Below, piece by piece: positions 19,128-28,425 of a stretch of 64,000 bases of DNA. The translations under genes and the position numbers were made by a program. This stretch comes from Ignavibacteria bacterium (lineage in GTDB: Bacteria > Bacteroidota > Ignavibacteria > Tepidaquicellales > Tepidaquicellaceae), in NCBI GenBank assembly GCA_016716125.1, contig JADJWZ010000004.1, positions 186,001-250,000 of the forward strand. Reading direction: 5' to 3'. The notes below the pieces were generated by a model, which saw nothing but the letters and a program-made list of their open reading frames with translations, searched no databases and was not told where the DNA came from. The stretch's first letter is position 1. Each line of letters begins with the position of its first letter.

Positions 19128-19670
19128 TTATTTATTAACAGGATAACCAAGTTCATTCCACTCGCGGTATCCGCCGATATAGATCTTCACGTCATCATAC
19201 CCGATCTTCGCCATTTCATATGCATTATCTATGCTTATCTCACAGTCATCTCCGCCGCAGTAGGATACTATTGTTTTTTCTTTACCAATATCACCGAGCA
19301 TTTTCTGCTTTTCTTCCGGAGACTTCGGATAAAATTCCTTGTAAGGAATATTTATCGCTCCTTTTATATGTCCTTCTTTAAATTCAAAATCTTCCCTGCC
19401 GTCTATGAAAATCACATTCTCATCAAACAGCTTTTTAGCAGTTTCGACAGGGATATTCTGCGGTTTAACAAAACCTTCCTTTGTCTTAACTTTTTCCACC
19501 TGTTTATTTTCACTGCCCTGTACCGAAGCGCTGTCAATTTTGAATCTGTCGCTGTCATCTCTTACAAGCGGTATTCCTTTAGGGTTTACAGAGTTTACAA
19601 TGAGTCCAATAATAAGACTTACTAATGTTATTATAAGAACTTCTTTTAAAATTTTATTTCTTTGATTCAT
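19128..19670 (-). CDS. Membrane-anchored rhodanese-like domain protein
   Basis: 180 residues. A transmembrane anchor spans about 9-27, and a rhodanese domain runs from 72 to 178. Hallmarks are IDGREDFEFKEGHIKGAINIP and the active-site loop CGGDDC with the sulfur-accepting C138, then GGYREWNELGYPV. It would carry persulfide sulfur outside the cytoplasm. First gene of the rhodanese-MauE-DUF1573 operon. Confidence 0.9.
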   Translation of the reverse strand: MNQRNKILKEVLIITLVSLIIGLIVNSVNPKGIPLVRDDSDRFKIDSASVQGSENKQVEKVKTKEGFVKPQNIPVETAKKLFDENVIFIDGREDFEFKEGHIKGAINIPYKEFYPKSPEEKQKMLGDIGKEKTIVSYCGGDDCEISIDNAYEMAKIGYDDVKIYIGGYREWNELGYPVNK

Positions 19671-19695
19671 AAAAATTTTTTAATGCCTGAATAAA

Positions 19696-20742
19696 TTATT
19701 GGAACAAACCGTTTTCGTCTTTCATTTTTCTTTTACCGGTTACTTTAAGATGTCTGTAAGCAAGATCTGTAGCTTCCCTTCCTTTTGGAGTGCGTTTGAT
19801 GAAACCCTCTATCATAAGAAAAGGTTCGTAAACATCTTCAATTGTACCGGGATCTTCTCCTATAGAAGCCGCTATTGTTGAAAGCCCGACCGGTCCGCCG
19901 TTGAATTTGAATATAATCGTTTCAAGAATTTTCTTATCCATTTTATCCAAACCGAATTCATCCACATCAAGTGAAGATAAAGCAATGTCAGCGATTTCTT
20001 TACCAATCGAACCGTCTCCCTTTACCACCGCAAAATCCCTCGTTCTCCTGAGAAGTCTGTTTGCGATCCTTGGAGTAGCCCTGCTTCTCTTGGCAATTTC
20101 CACCGCGCCTTCTTCAGTAATTTTTATGTTGAGGATCTTTGCTGATCTTTTTACAATATCTATTAAATTTTCTGTTTGATAATAATCAAGATGACAGTTT
20201 ATTCCAAATCTGTCAAGCATCGGTGATGAAAGCAGTCCCTGCCTTGTAGTTGCACCTACGAGCGTGAATTTTTCCAGCTTTATCGGAATGCTTCTTGCCG
20301 CCGGTCCCTGATCTATCATTATGTCAAGTTTGAATTCCTCCATAGCAGAATACAGAAACTCTTCAACGACTTTCGGAATTCTGTGTATTTCATCTATAAA
20401 AAGAATTTCATTCCTCTTAAGTTTTGTCAGCATACCTGCGAGATCTCCCGGTCTTTCAATAACCGGACCTGAAGTGGAAACAATATTTGTCTGAAGCTCA
20501 TTTGAAACAATGTTTGCCAGTGTAGTCTTGCCGAGTCCGGGAGGTCCCGTAAAAAGTATATGATCAAGTGTTTCATTTAACTTTACAGAACTTTCTATAA
20601 ATACTTTCAGATTGTTTTTAACTTTTTCCTGTCCTATGAAATCCCTGAATTTTTTTGGTCTGATCAGTGAAATGTAATCAGCTGACACATTTTCATCATC
20701 AGATATAATATCAATATTGCCTATGCTGTCTTTACTTTTCAT
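19696..20742 (-). CDS. ruvB: Holliday junction branch-migration helicase RuvB
   Basis: 348 residues, the normal length. The N-terminal segment YISLIRPKKFRDFIGQ, Walker A GPPGLGKT at 66-73, Walker B LFIDEIHR around 117, sensor GATTR, and DRFG are all present; the C-terminal winged helix contains FIKRTPKGREATDLAYRHL. RuvB drives branch migration with RuvA, and RuvC then resolves the junction; ruvA and ruvC are not in this window. It lies 25 bp upstream of the rhodanese gene on the same strand and could share its transcript. Confidence 0.97.
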   Translation of the reverse strand: MKSKDSIGNIDIISDDENVSADYISLIRPKKFRDFIGQEKVKNNLKVFIESSVKLNETLDHILFTGPPGLGKTTLANIVSNELQTNIVSTSGPVIERPGDLAGMLTKLKRNEILFIDEIHRIPKVVEEFLYSAMEEFKLDIMIDQGPAARSIPIKLEKFTLVGATTRQGLLSSPMLDRFGINCHLDYYQTENLIDIVKRSAKILNIKITEEGAVEIAKRSRATPRIANRLLRRTRDFAVVKGDGSIGKEIADIALSSLDVDEFGLDKMDKKILETIIFKFNGGPVGLSTIAASIGEDPGTIEDVYEPFLMIEGFIKRTPKGREATDLAYRHLKVTGKRKMKDENGLFQ

Positions 20743-20754
20743 TTTGCAAAAATA

Positions 20755-21264
20755 ATGTTAATTTGGAACACAAACAATTTTATAAACTTTAAAACTATTT
20801 TGACATTTGATCCAAAAAAAAGTCTGCTTGTAAAACAGGTTGAATTTATTATTGTTGTCAGAAGAACAAAAATTCTCGGCATAGCAATTACTGTCGGTAT
20901 AATTGTAATTTATCTCGCGGGACTTTTTGTCGCAGACAGTAATTATATTGAAAATTTTGAATTCGTAAACCTGATCTCCCTGCTGCAGCTTCTTCTGACT
21001 ATACCTCTGTCTTTTTATGTAAAAAAAATTATATTAGACAAAACAGATCTTTCAAATTTCACTACAAAATATTTTAACGCTCACGTAATTCCTTTTATGA
21101 TGCTTGACTTCGGAGCTCTGTTTTGCATTACTACTAATTTATTTGTAAACGGGAATATTCTTTACGCTTCCATTGGCGTATTAATATCCGTTATCAGTAT
21201 GGTAATGATACTCCCAAAAGAAGAAGACTTTGAAAAAATGAAATCATCTTTCATTGAACCATAA
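20755..21264 (+). CDS. Hypothetical multi-pass membrane protein
   Basis: 169 residues with about four hydrophobic helices (around 47-64, 75-95, 118-138 and 143-160) and a basic N-terminal part (DPKKSLLVKQVEFIIVVRRTK). Divergent from ruvB with only 12 bp between the two starts, so promoters must overlap the opposite coding regions. No family recognised. Its 3' end overlaps the convergent Nudix gene by 14 bp. Confidence 0.65.
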   Translation: MLIWNTNNFINFKTILTFDPKKSLLVKQVEFIIVVRRTKILGIAITVGIIVIYLAGLFVADSNYIENFEFVNLISLLQLLLTIPLSFYVKKIILDKTDLSNFTTKYFNAHVIPFMMLDFGALFCITTNLFVNGNILYASIGVLISVISMVMILPKEEDFEKMKSSFIEP

Positions 21265-21799
21265 AAATGCTTCTCATCAGAAGTGTTATGCTGAATCCGT
21301 CTTTAATTACTCCACCCGATATCATTTTAAGAATTTCATCTTTATCAAACCAGCCTGTTTCAATAATTTCATTTGCATCAATTTCATCTGTAACCTGATG
21401 CACATTCTTTCCGGTAAAGCAATGGAATTTCTGATTGCTCGAGCCGATGGAAGGAAAATAAAATCCATGATATTTCAGATTTTCAATATCCACTTCACAG
21501 CCAGCTTCCTCTTTTAATTCTTCCATAATGCATTCCGAAGGTTCCATATCCGGATGTATTGTACCCGCCGGTATTTCCCAGCTTTCAAAGTCATTTATAT
21601 ATCTGTAATTTTTTACAAGCACATATTTACCTTCAGTATTCTGAGCCGCAATGCCTGCGCCGTTCCTGTGAAAATTAATCGCCTCAAAAATAATTTCGTT
21701 CTTATCGGGTAAAATTATTTTATCAAGATTAACGTCGATCCAGTCGCCGGAAAATCCTTTTTCAGTTGAGGTTATATTCCAGAGTTTATCTTTATTCAT
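21251..21799 (-). CDS. Nudix hydrolase, ADP-ribose pyrophosphatase-like
   Basis: 182 residues. ESWEIPAGT leads into the Nudix box at 79-101. The metal-binding E94, E97 and E98 are in place (EELKEEAG), but the usual Glu at box position 7 is Met85 (Glu is at 86) and the usual Arg at position 15 is Glu93. The IPAG lead-in is typical of nucleoside-diphosphate-sugar hydrolases. Substrate inferred, not proven. The altered box may change specificity but the metal site looks workable. Confidence 0.85.
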   Translation of the reverse strand: MNKDKLWNITSTEKGFSGDWIDVNLDKIILPDKNEIIFEAINFHRNGAGIAAQNTEGKYVLVKNYRYINDFESWEIPAGTIHPDMEPSECIMEELKEEAGCEVDIENLKYHGFYFPSIGSSNQKFHCFTGKNVHQVTDEIDANEIIETGWFDKDEILKMISGGVIKDGFSITLLMRSIFMVQ

Positions 21800-21810
21800 A
21801 TTTAATCTGC

Positions 21811-21840
21811 TAAAAAATAAAGCCCGCTTTTACGGGCTTT
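21811..21840 (-). terminator. Terminator of the DUF4920 gene
   Basis: An 8-bp GC-rich stem (AAAGCCCG with CGGGCTTT), loop of six, and a T-rich tail on the minus strand. It lies between the DUF4920 gene stop and the Nudix start. Confidence 0.85.
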
Positions 21841-21869
21841 ACTGAATTTAAAGTTTATGGATCTTAAAA

Positions 21870-22472
21870 TTAATTATTACCGGCGGTATTAAGAACTTTA
21901 ATTCCGTCGGCTTCTATTTCATAAACCTTTGAAGAACCTTTAATCTCAGAATCATCTTTTTTATTAACAGACTCTTCATTATAATGTTTTGCCATGTCTT
22001 CTGATAATTCTGCTTCTATAAATTTACCGATAACAACTGCCTGACTTCCTGAGATATCTTTCGGGACGACGAAAGTATGAAGAGTCGTAACTCTTGTGTT
22101 ATTCGTACCGTCGGATAAAATAATCCAGCATCCGGCTTTCTGACATACATCGCTCACGTTACCTTTTACAATGACAATCTTTCCTGCATATTCAGACGGA
22201 TTACTCATCAGCGTTGAATATTCGACTACTGTCATTCCCGGGTCGTAATCTTTTCCGTATAAAATTCCGTCTTCCATTTTAATTCCGGCAGGTGTTTCAG
22301 AACTTTCTTCCTTTGTTACTGAAGGATTAACAGAGCTTTCATCTTTTGATTTAGATTGTTTGTCGGTACTTTCTGTTTTTGATTCTGTAGGATCATCCTG
22401 AGCATGTATATCATTTTGAAAAAATAAAAAACCGCTGAAGATGAATAATATTACTAATAATTTTTTAATCAT
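21870..22472 (-). CDS. DUF4920 domain protein, exported
   Basis: The start at 22472 is chosen because it follows AAAGGA at good spacing and opens a signal peptide (MIKKLLVILFIFSGFLFFQ to IHAQ); a frame running to 22571 would put 33 non-leader residues first. After a Ser/Lys/Glu-rich linker (about 25-80) comes an OB-fold-like domain with VKGNVSDVCQKAGCWIILSDG, whose two Cys are the DUF4920 signature and may bind a metal. Function unknown. It lies 91 bp after icd on the same strand. Confidence 0.85.
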   Translation of the reverse strand: MIKKLLVILFIFSGFLFFQNDIHAQDDPTESKTESTDKQSKSKDESSVNPSVTKEESSETPAGIKMEDGILYGKDYDPGMTVVEYSTLMSNPSEYAGKIVIVKGNVSDVCQKAGCWIILSDGTNNTRVTTLHTFVVPKDISGSQAVVIGKFIEAELSEDMAKHYNEESVNKKDDSEIKGSSKVYEIEADGIKVLNTAGNN

Positions 22473-22563
22473 TTTTTTCCTTTCTGTTTTAGTGTTAAAA
22501 TTAAATAATTCAGTTGTAAAATTAAATTTAAAAATTCCGGAATATACCGGACCAAAATCAGTT

Positions 22564-23913
22564 TCAGTCAAAAAAGTTTACGATCTCTTGTCCGAATTCC
22601 GAGCATTTCACTTCCCTTGCCCCCACCATCTGCCATGCAAAATCAAAAGTTACTGCTTTGCTTTCGATAGCGCCTCTGATACCGTTTTCAATATAATTCG
22701 AAACTTCTTTCCATCCGATATATTCAAACATCATCATGCCGGATAATATCAGTGAAGAAGGGTTTACTTTATCGAGTCCGGCAAATGCAGGAGCTGTTCC
22801 GTGAGTAGCTTCAAATATTGCATTGCCGGTTACATAGTTTATATTTCCGCCCGGGGCAATTCCGATCCCGCCCACTTCTGCGGCAATAGCGTCTGACAAA
22901 TAATCACCGTCAAGATTTGCAGAAGCAAGCACATCAAAATCCTGCGGATCTGTTAATACTTTCTGCAGAGCATTATCAGCTATTGAATCTTTTATCAGCA
23001 GTTTACCTTTTGCAAGCTCTTCTTTTTTCTCCGCTTCGGCTGCTTCTTTTCCTTTTTTCTCAGCTGTACTCTCATACTGCAACATTGTATATACTTCATC
23101 TCTGTACTGTCTATCAGCGGTTTCATAACACCAGTTTCTGAATGCGCCGGATGTATACTTCATAATATTACCCTTGTGAATAATCGTTATAGATTTTCTT
23201 TTATTTTCCAGAGCGTAATTCAATGCAGCTTTCATAAGTCTCACAGAACCTGTTTTAGAAATGACCTTTATTCCAATCCCGACTTCCGGCTCGTCGTCAT
23301 GAGGAATGTTACCAGATGTATGAAATTCATTAACTTTTTTTAGTGTACCGAATCTGATCTTTTCAAATCTTTCAGGAAAATTATCCCTTAAAAAATCCAG
23401 CATGGCTTTGCTTTCATCCGAACCTGCCATAAACTCAATACCCGAATAAATATCTTCTGTATTCTCACGGAAAATTACCATATCTACATTCTCCGGCCGC
23501 CTTACCGGTGTTTCTATTCCGCCGTAATATTTTACAGGTCTGAGACAAACATACAGATCAAGTTTCTGTCTCAGTGCTACATTAATGGAACGGATGCCTT
23601 TTCCAATAGGAGTTGTAAGCGGTCCTTTAATTCCGACAAGATAATCCCTGAAAGCGTCAAGTGTTTCCTCAGGAAGCCAGTTGTTAAATTTGTTGTAGGA
23701 TTTTTCTCCGGCAAATACTTCCATCCATTCAACTTTTCTTTTGCCTTTATAAGCTTTTTCAACTGCGCTGTCAAATACATATCTCGCTGTTCTCCAGATT
23801 TCAGGACCAATTCCGTCTCCTTCTATATAAGGAATAACGGGATTATCAGGAACATTCAGAATAATTTTTTTTTCATTAGAATTTGTTTTATTTAGAGTTA
23901 TTTTATTTCCCAT
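22564..23913 (-). CDS. icd: Isocitrate dehydrogenase (NADP-type)
   Basis: 449 residues of the homodimeric type known from E. coli. It decarboxylates isocitrate to 2-oxoglutarate. Motifs: IPYIEGDGIGPEIW, GPLTTPIGKGIRSINVALRQ (the phosphorylatable-Ser loop), FRENTEDIYSGIE, and the metal/cofactor regions ASANLDGDYLSDAIAAEVGG and GTAPAFAG. There is an insert rich in Glu/Lys at about 285-305 (EKKGKEAAEAEKKEELAKGK), absent from the shortest members. Part of the TCA set in this window. Confidence 0.96.
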   Translation of the reverse strand: MGNKITLNKTNSNEKKIILNVPDNPVIPYIEGDGIGPEIWRTARYVFDSAVEKAYKGKRKVEWMEVFAGEKSYNKFNNWLPEETLDAFRDYLVGIKGPLTTPIGKGIRSINVALRQKLDLYVCLRPVKYYGGIETPVRRPENVDMVIFRENTEDIYSGIEFMAGSDESKAMLDFLRDNFPERFEKIRFGTLKKVNEFHTSGNIPHDDEPEVGIGIKVISKTGSVRLMKAALNYALENKRKSITIIHKGNIMKYTSGAFRNWCYETADRQYRDEVYTMLQYESTAEKKGKEAAEAEKKEELAKGKLLIKDSIADNALQKVLTDPQDFDVLASANLDGDYLSDAIAAEVGGIGIAPGGNINYVTGNAIFEATHGTAPAFAGLDKVNPSSLILSGMMMFEYIGWKEVSNYIENGIRGAIESKAVTFDFAWQMVGAREVKCSEFGQEIVNFFD

Positions 23914-24027
23914 ATAAATTTATTTTATTTAAATATCGTGTAATAAATAATTTAGTCATTAACCTGTTTTTTAAATATACAATATATTTTCCTAAGAGTA
24001 ATTATCAAACTGATACAGCATAAAAAC

Positions 24028-24669
24028 ATGATAGACGAAAGCTTACTTCCCAAACACAGAGTAGAAGCATTGACAGACGGTATATTTGCGATCGTCATGA
24101 CAATCATTATTCTTGAGCTGAAGACTCCGGAACATATACCTATGAACAAAATGCATTCTGATCTTCCGAATGTTTTTTTTAATCTAATACCTGCGGTAGA
24201 AGCTTATATACTCAGTTTTTTTGTACTCGGGACCTTCTGGCTCAGACATCAGATACAGTTTAAATACATTATGAATGTGGACAGAACAATAATTATTCTG
24301 AATATTATTTTTCTGATGCTGACAGGACTGATACCTTTTACAGTTGGTGTATTAATGAAATACCCAAATTCAGAATTCACCTTTTTAATTTATATTTTAA
24401 ATCTGATACTCATAAGTTCCATTCTTACAATACAGCTGAATTATGTTTTTTCAAAGCAAAACATTGCAACTGATAACATTAGCGAAGATAGCAAAACTAA
24501 ATTCAAATTACTTTCCTATATACCTATAATAATTTTTGTAATATCCCTTTTCATATCTTTTGTTAACGTACGGCTGGCAATATTTATAATATATCTTGAT
24601 CCATTGTTTTATTTGTTTTATCATCACTTCAGTAAAAAGAAAAGAAATAATTCTGCGTTAACCAAATAA
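24028..24669 (+). CDS. TMEM175-family (DUF1211) potassium channel-like protein
   Basis: 213 residues. The first helix carries RVEALTDGIFAIVMTIIILELKTP, the R-x-x-x-[FL]-[ST]-D-G-x-F-A hallmark of prokaryotic TMEM175 channels. About five further helices follow. Prokaryotic members assemble as tetramers and conduct K+. Divergent from icd and alone on its strand. The channel role is by family, not shown here. Confidence 0.88.
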   Translation: MIDESLLPKHRVEALTDGIFAIVMTIIILELKTPEHIPMNKMHSDLPNVFFNLIPAVEAYILSFFVLGTFWLRHQIQFKYIMNVDRTIIILNIIFLMLTGLIPFTVGVLMKYPNSEFTFLIYILNLILISSILTIQLNYVFSKQNIATDNISEDSKTKFKLLSYIPIIIFVISLFISFVNVRLAIFIIYLDPLFYLFYHHFSKKKRNNSALTK

Positions 24670-24779
24670 AATTACGGGCTTGATAATCTTAATTGTAATT
24701 AGTTTTTCTGAAAGAACTTTTCTTATGCTTTGATTTTACACTGTGAATTGAGTATTTTGAAAAAATTTAAAATTTATAA

Positions 24780-25040
24780 ATGCCATTAAGACACAAATCA
24801 GCGCAAAAAAGAGCAAGACAGACTGTTAAAAAAACCGAAAGAAACAAGAAGTATAAAGCTTTGATTAAAGGTTCAGTAAAGAGAGTCATGGTAAAAGATG
24901 TGAAAGCCGAGGCTGAAACTGAATTTAAAAAGACTACAGCAGTATTAGACAGAGCCGCAGTAAAAGGTATAATACATAAGAATAAAGCTGCAAATCAAAA
25001 ATCTAAGATCGCAAAACACATTAACAAACTCGGTAAATAA
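24780..25040 (+). CDS. rpsT: 30S ribosomal protein S20
   Basis: 86 residues, very basic, beginning MPLRHKSAQKRARQTVKKTERNK and ending HKNKAANQKSKIAKHINKL, which matches the helical S20 family that binds 16S rRNA at the bottom of the small subunit. It stands alone with its own terminator, as is common. Confidence 0.96.
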   Translation: MPLRHKSAQKRARQTVKKTERNKKYKALIKGSVKRVMVKDVKAEAETEFKKTTAVLDRAAVKGIIHKNKAANQKSKIAKHINKLGK

Positions 25041-25063
25041 TTTTCAGCTAAATAAGTTTTATA

Positions 25064-25091
25064 AAGAATCCGCATTCAGCGGATTTTTTAT
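25064..25091 (+). terminator. Intrinsic terminator after rpsT
   Basis: Stem AATCCGC with GCGGATT, loop of five, T6 tail; 24 bp past the rpsT stop. Confidence 0.88.
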
Positions 25092-25097
25092 TTCAAA

Positions 25098-25559
25098 TTA
25101 TTTCAAATAGGATATATCATATTCGGTAAAGACTTTTAAAGCGCTGAGAAATTCCGTCCAGCCGCTGCAGTTAAGATATGAACTGCTTATTCCTTCTTTA
25201 TTGATCTCCCAGCCTTTTTCCTTTATCTTTAAAGTTACTTTTCCGTTTTCCGATTTAAAAATAAACTCAGTTCTGATCCTGTAATCTACGTTAGAGCCGT
25301 TCCATTCAAATATTAGTTTCTCTTCCGGGAATACTTCTATCATTTTTATCATCGCAGCTTCATTGCCCCATATCCACAGGACGTCTCCGCTGCTGTCAAG
25401 ATCCCTTCTTGCATCCGTTGTAAAATATTTCTTAACTTTATCGGCTTTGCATACATTATTCCAGACAGTCCTTATATCTGATTTGATCACTATGCCGATT
25501 GTAAACTGAAGTTCACCGGGACAGGATTTTTTATGTAATGGGTTCAAAGATTCATTCAT
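25098..25559 (-). CDS. SRPBCC/AHSA1-like domain protein
   Basis: 153 residues. IVIKSDIRTVWNNVCKADKVKKYFTTDAR, VLWIWGNEAAMIKMIEVFPEEKLIFEWNG and the closing helix WTEFLSALKVFTEYDISYL give the helix-grip fold of the START-like superfamily, most like the Aha1-homology group. Ligand unknown. Its start overlaps the ridA stop by 4 bp (ATGA), a sign of coupled translation. Confidence 0.83.
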   Translation of the reverse strand: MNESLNPLHKKSCPGELQFTIGIVIKSDIRTVWNNVCKADKVKKYFTTDARRDLDSSGDVLWIWGNEAAMIKMIEVFPEEKLIFEWNGSNVDYRIRTEFIFKSENGKVTLKIKEKGWEINKEGISSSYLNCSGWTEFLSALKVFTEYDISYLK

Positions 25560-25936
25560 TTATTTTTAAAAGCTATCACTTCTATTTCCACAAGAACATC
25601 TTTCGGAAGTCTGGAAACTTCAACCGTGCTTCTTGCAGGAAGAGAATTTCCGAAGTGCTTTGAATACACTTCATTCATTTTCACAAAGTCATTCATATCT
25701 TTCAGAAAGACGGAAGTTTTGATCACATTATCAAGCGAAGATCCGTTATCAGATAATATAGATCTGAGATTATCAATAACCTTTTCAGTTTGTCCTTCGA
25801 CATTCTCTGAAGCCAGTTTACCGTTTACATCAAAAGCGATCTGACCTGAAGTAAAGATCAGATCACCATATCCTACCGCCTGAGAATAAGGTCCGACAGG
25901 TTTTGCCGCTGATTCGGAAAACAAAATTTTTTTCAA
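25556..25936 (-). CDS. ridA: RidA family enamine/imine deaminase
   Basis: 126 residues, the family length. AAKPVGPYSQAVGYGDLIFTSGQ, the key arginine in SLPARSTVEVSRLPKDVLVEIEVIA, and the closing Glu match RidA. It hydrolyses reactive enamines and imines made by PLP enzymes such as threonine dehydratase. Coupled to the SRPBCC gene and 34 bp downstream of parB. Confidence 0.94.
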   Translation of the reverse strand: MKKILFSESAAKPVGPYSQAVGYGDLIFTSGQIAFDVNGKLASENVEGQTEKVIDNLRSILSDNGSSLDNVIKTSVFLKDMNDFVKMNEVYSKHFGNSLPARSTVEVSRLPKDVLVEIEVIAFKNK

Positions 25937-25970
25937 TTTAATATAAAGTTAATTTAAGCTGATAAAATAT

Positions 25971-26856
25971 TTATTCATCGCATTTATCCATTATTCTTTC
26001 GAGATCATCATTTGAAAAATATTCAATAATAATTTCTCCTGAATATTTTGATTTTCTTTTAACAGATACTTTTGTTCCGAAAAAATTCCGGAGATTATCT
26101 TCAACGCTTTGAATATATGGATCATATATTTCTCCAAGTTTCATTTTCTTTGCTCTGGGTTTCTTAACACTGCCCTTAGTAATTTCCTGAAGATTCTTAA
26201 CGGTGATATTTTCATTTATTATTCTTTTCCAGAGTGTGATCTGATCATCTTCATTATCGATCCGCAGAAGCATCCTCGCATGAGCTTCGGTAATTTCATT
26301 TTTTCTCAGGGAGATCTTAATTTCGACGGGAAGTCTCTGCAGCCTGAGAAAGTTCGCCACAGTACTTCTGTTTTTTGAAACTTTCTCTGCAATTTTTTTC
26401 CTGCGTAAGATTATATACTTCAATCAGTTTATTATATGAGTCGGATAATTCCATAGGATTCAGATCTTCTCTCTGAAGATTTTCGATCAATGCGAGTTCA
26501 AGCATATTTTCATCTGTCTCATCACTTGCTTCATAATAATATACCGGGATCTTCTCCAGTCCCAGCATCTTTGCAGCTCTTAATCGTCTCTCACCCGAGA
26601 TAAGTTTGAATCCGGTATCGGTTCTTCTTACAGTGATCGGCTGAATTATCCCTTTCTGGCTGATGGAATCCGCAAGTTCGTTCAGTTTTTCTTCATCAAA
26701 ATCCTCACGCGGCTGAAAAGGATTTGTCTGTATCACTGAAACGCTGATCTCTGCGGAATTTTTTTTCGAATTCTCTTCAGTAAAAGATATATCAATTTTC
26801 TTTTCATCAAAAATTGCGGAAAGCCCTTTTCCGAGCGCTTGCGGTTTATTTTCCAT
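25971..26856 (-). pseudogene. parB: Chromosome-partition protein ParB (Spo0J-like), split by a one-base frameshift
   Basis: The first frame (ATG at 26856) gives the ParB N-terminal domain with VIQTNPFQPREDFDEEKLNELADSI and the CTPase/arginine motif region LISGERRLRAAKMLGLEKIPV, and runs to YNLTQE. There, at about 26392-26398, an A run of seven shifts the frame; with six it would read EKIAEKVSKNRSTVANFLRLQ, the helix-turn-helix. The second frame carries the HTH and the C-terminal dimer domain to 25971. The corrected protein is about 293 residues, normal for ParB. The indel breaks the family's centre, so as written only a truncated N-domain would be made. A sequencing error is quite possible. 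Confidence 0.88.
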
Positions 26857-26878
26857 TTTTTAAATATTTAAAAAATTA

Positions 26879-27706
26879 TTATGATTCGCTGATTTTTATA
26901 TCTTTAATTTCCGAAGCATCATCGGTTTCAAAGCCATTCCGTGAAAGAAATTCCCTGCCGAGTTCCATATAGTTTAATGCTCCGGTAGATGCAGGTTCAT
27001 ATACAATTATTGGCTTGCCGTAACTCGGAGCTTCTCCGATCTTAACATTTCTGAATATTTTTGTGCCGAAAACTTTTTCACCGAAAAATTTTCTTAACTC
27101 GGATTCTATCTGATTTGAAAGCTTTAGTCTGGAATCAAACATTGTAAGCAGATAACCTTCAATATTCAGTTCAGGATTGAAAATGTTTTTTACGTTTTTA
27201 ATTGTATTAAGGAGCTGTGACAAACCTTCGAGCGCATAATATTCGCACTGAACGGGAATAAGCAGCGAATCAGCGGCGTTCAGAGCATTGACTGTTATCA
27301 GTCCGAGCGAAGGAGGACAATCAATTATTACATAATCAAAGTCATCCGGATTTTCATTTATAAAAATTCTTAATTTATTCTTCAGTATGCTTTCTCTCGA
27401 TGGGAGGTCAACAAGTTCAAGCTCGGCTGCAACGAGATTAATGTTCGAACAGATAATCTTTAGATTCTGAATCCGTGAATCTTTAATACATTCGGTAATA
27501 TTTTTTTCTGAAATGAAAATTTCATATGTAGAGCTGCCGTCAGGAGAAGTATCAAGTCCTAAACCGGAAGTGGCATTTGCCTGAGGATCAGCGTCTATAA
27601 GCAGCACTTTCTTTCCGTAAACTGCTATCGCTGCAGATAGATTTATTGCGGTTGTAGTCTTACCTACTCCGCCTTTCTGATTTGAAATTGAAATTATTTT
27701 TGTCAA
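26879..27706 (-). CDS. parA: Chromosome-partition ATPase ParA (Soj-like)
   Basis: 275 residues. The deviant Walker A KGGVGKTT at 11-18 has the signature lysine K11; DADPQANATSGLG is the switch region and DYVIIDCPPSLG is Walker B. ParA forms DNA-bound dimers that move ParB-parS complexes. parB lies 22 bp downstream, the normal chromosomal order. No convincing parS 16-mer is visible nearby. Confidence 0.95.
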   Translation of the reverse strand: MTKIISISNQKGGVGKTTTAINLSAAIAVYGKKVLLIDADPQANATSGLGLDTSPDGSSTYEIFISEKNITECIKDSRIQNLKIICSNINLVAAELELVDLPSRESILKNKLRIFINENPDDFDYVIIDCPPSLGLITVNALNAADSLLIPVQCEYYALEGLSQLLNTIKNVKNIFNPELNIEGYLLTMFDSRLKLSNQIESELRKFFGEKVFGTKIFRNVKIGEAPSYGKPIIVYEPASTGALNYMELGREFLSRNGFETDDASEIKDIKISES

Positions 27707-27747
27707 ATTAATTGCGGTTAACTTAAGTGATTCCGAAATGGATTTAA

Positions 27748-28425
27748 TTACAGTTCAACTGAATCACCCGGATTTATAACAATACATTTTCTGCCTATTG
27801 ATTCTATTTTTCTTTTAAAGTCATCTGCATCTGCTTTTATTACTTCAAAAGTATTATAATGCACAGGTATGACAGTTTTGGCATTCAGAAATTCAGCAGC
27901 TTTCACTGCATCGTCAATTCCCATTGTAAAATTATCCCCGACAGGAAGACATGCAAAATCTATTTTATTAATTTCTCCTATCAGTTTCATATCATAAAAC
28001 AAAGCTGTATCCCCGGCATGGAAAAAAGTTTTTCCGCCGAGATTTATGATAATGCCTGCAGGATCTCCGGCGTAAGCGCCGTCAGGTGTTGATGAAGAAT
28101 GATGAGCCAGCGTTAGTTTAACTATTCCGAACGGAAATTCAAACGATCCTCCGAGATTCATTGCGTGAGTTGAAATTCCTTTTGCTTCGAGATAATAAGA
28201 TAATTCTGCAGTTGCAATTACTTTTACATTTTTATCCGAGGCGATCTCAAGCGTGTCCCCGAAATGATCCGCATGTCCGTGAGTAAGAATTATATAATCG
28301 CATTTTACCTGATCAGCATTAATATCGCATAACGGGTTTCCTGTTATAAACGGATCTATATAAATTACTGTATCATTTTGATTTATTTCAACAAAGGAAT
28401 GGCCATGGTAAATAATCTTTGACAT
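27748..28425 (-). CDS. UPF0173-type metal-dependent hydrolase (metallo-beta-lactamase fold)
   Basis: 225 residues. ILTHGHADHFGD is the HxHxDH zinc motif, with further ligands in LAHHSS, HAGDTALF and VIPVHYNTF. This is the compact UPF0173 group, whose natural substrate is unknown. It precedes parA by 41 bp on the same strand and may share a promoter in the 28426-28731 gap. Confidence 0.92.
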   Translation of the reverse strand: MSKIIYHGHSFVEINQNDTVIYIDPFITGNPLCDINADQVKCDYIILTHGHADHFGDTLEIASDKNVKVIATAELSYYLEAKGISTHAMNLGGSFEFPFGIVKLTLAHHSSSTPDGAYAGDPAGIIINLGGKTFFHAGDTALFYDMKLIGEINKIDFACLPVGDNFTMGIDDAVKAAEFLNAKTVIPVHYNTFEVIKADADDFKRKIESIGRKCIVINPGDSVEL

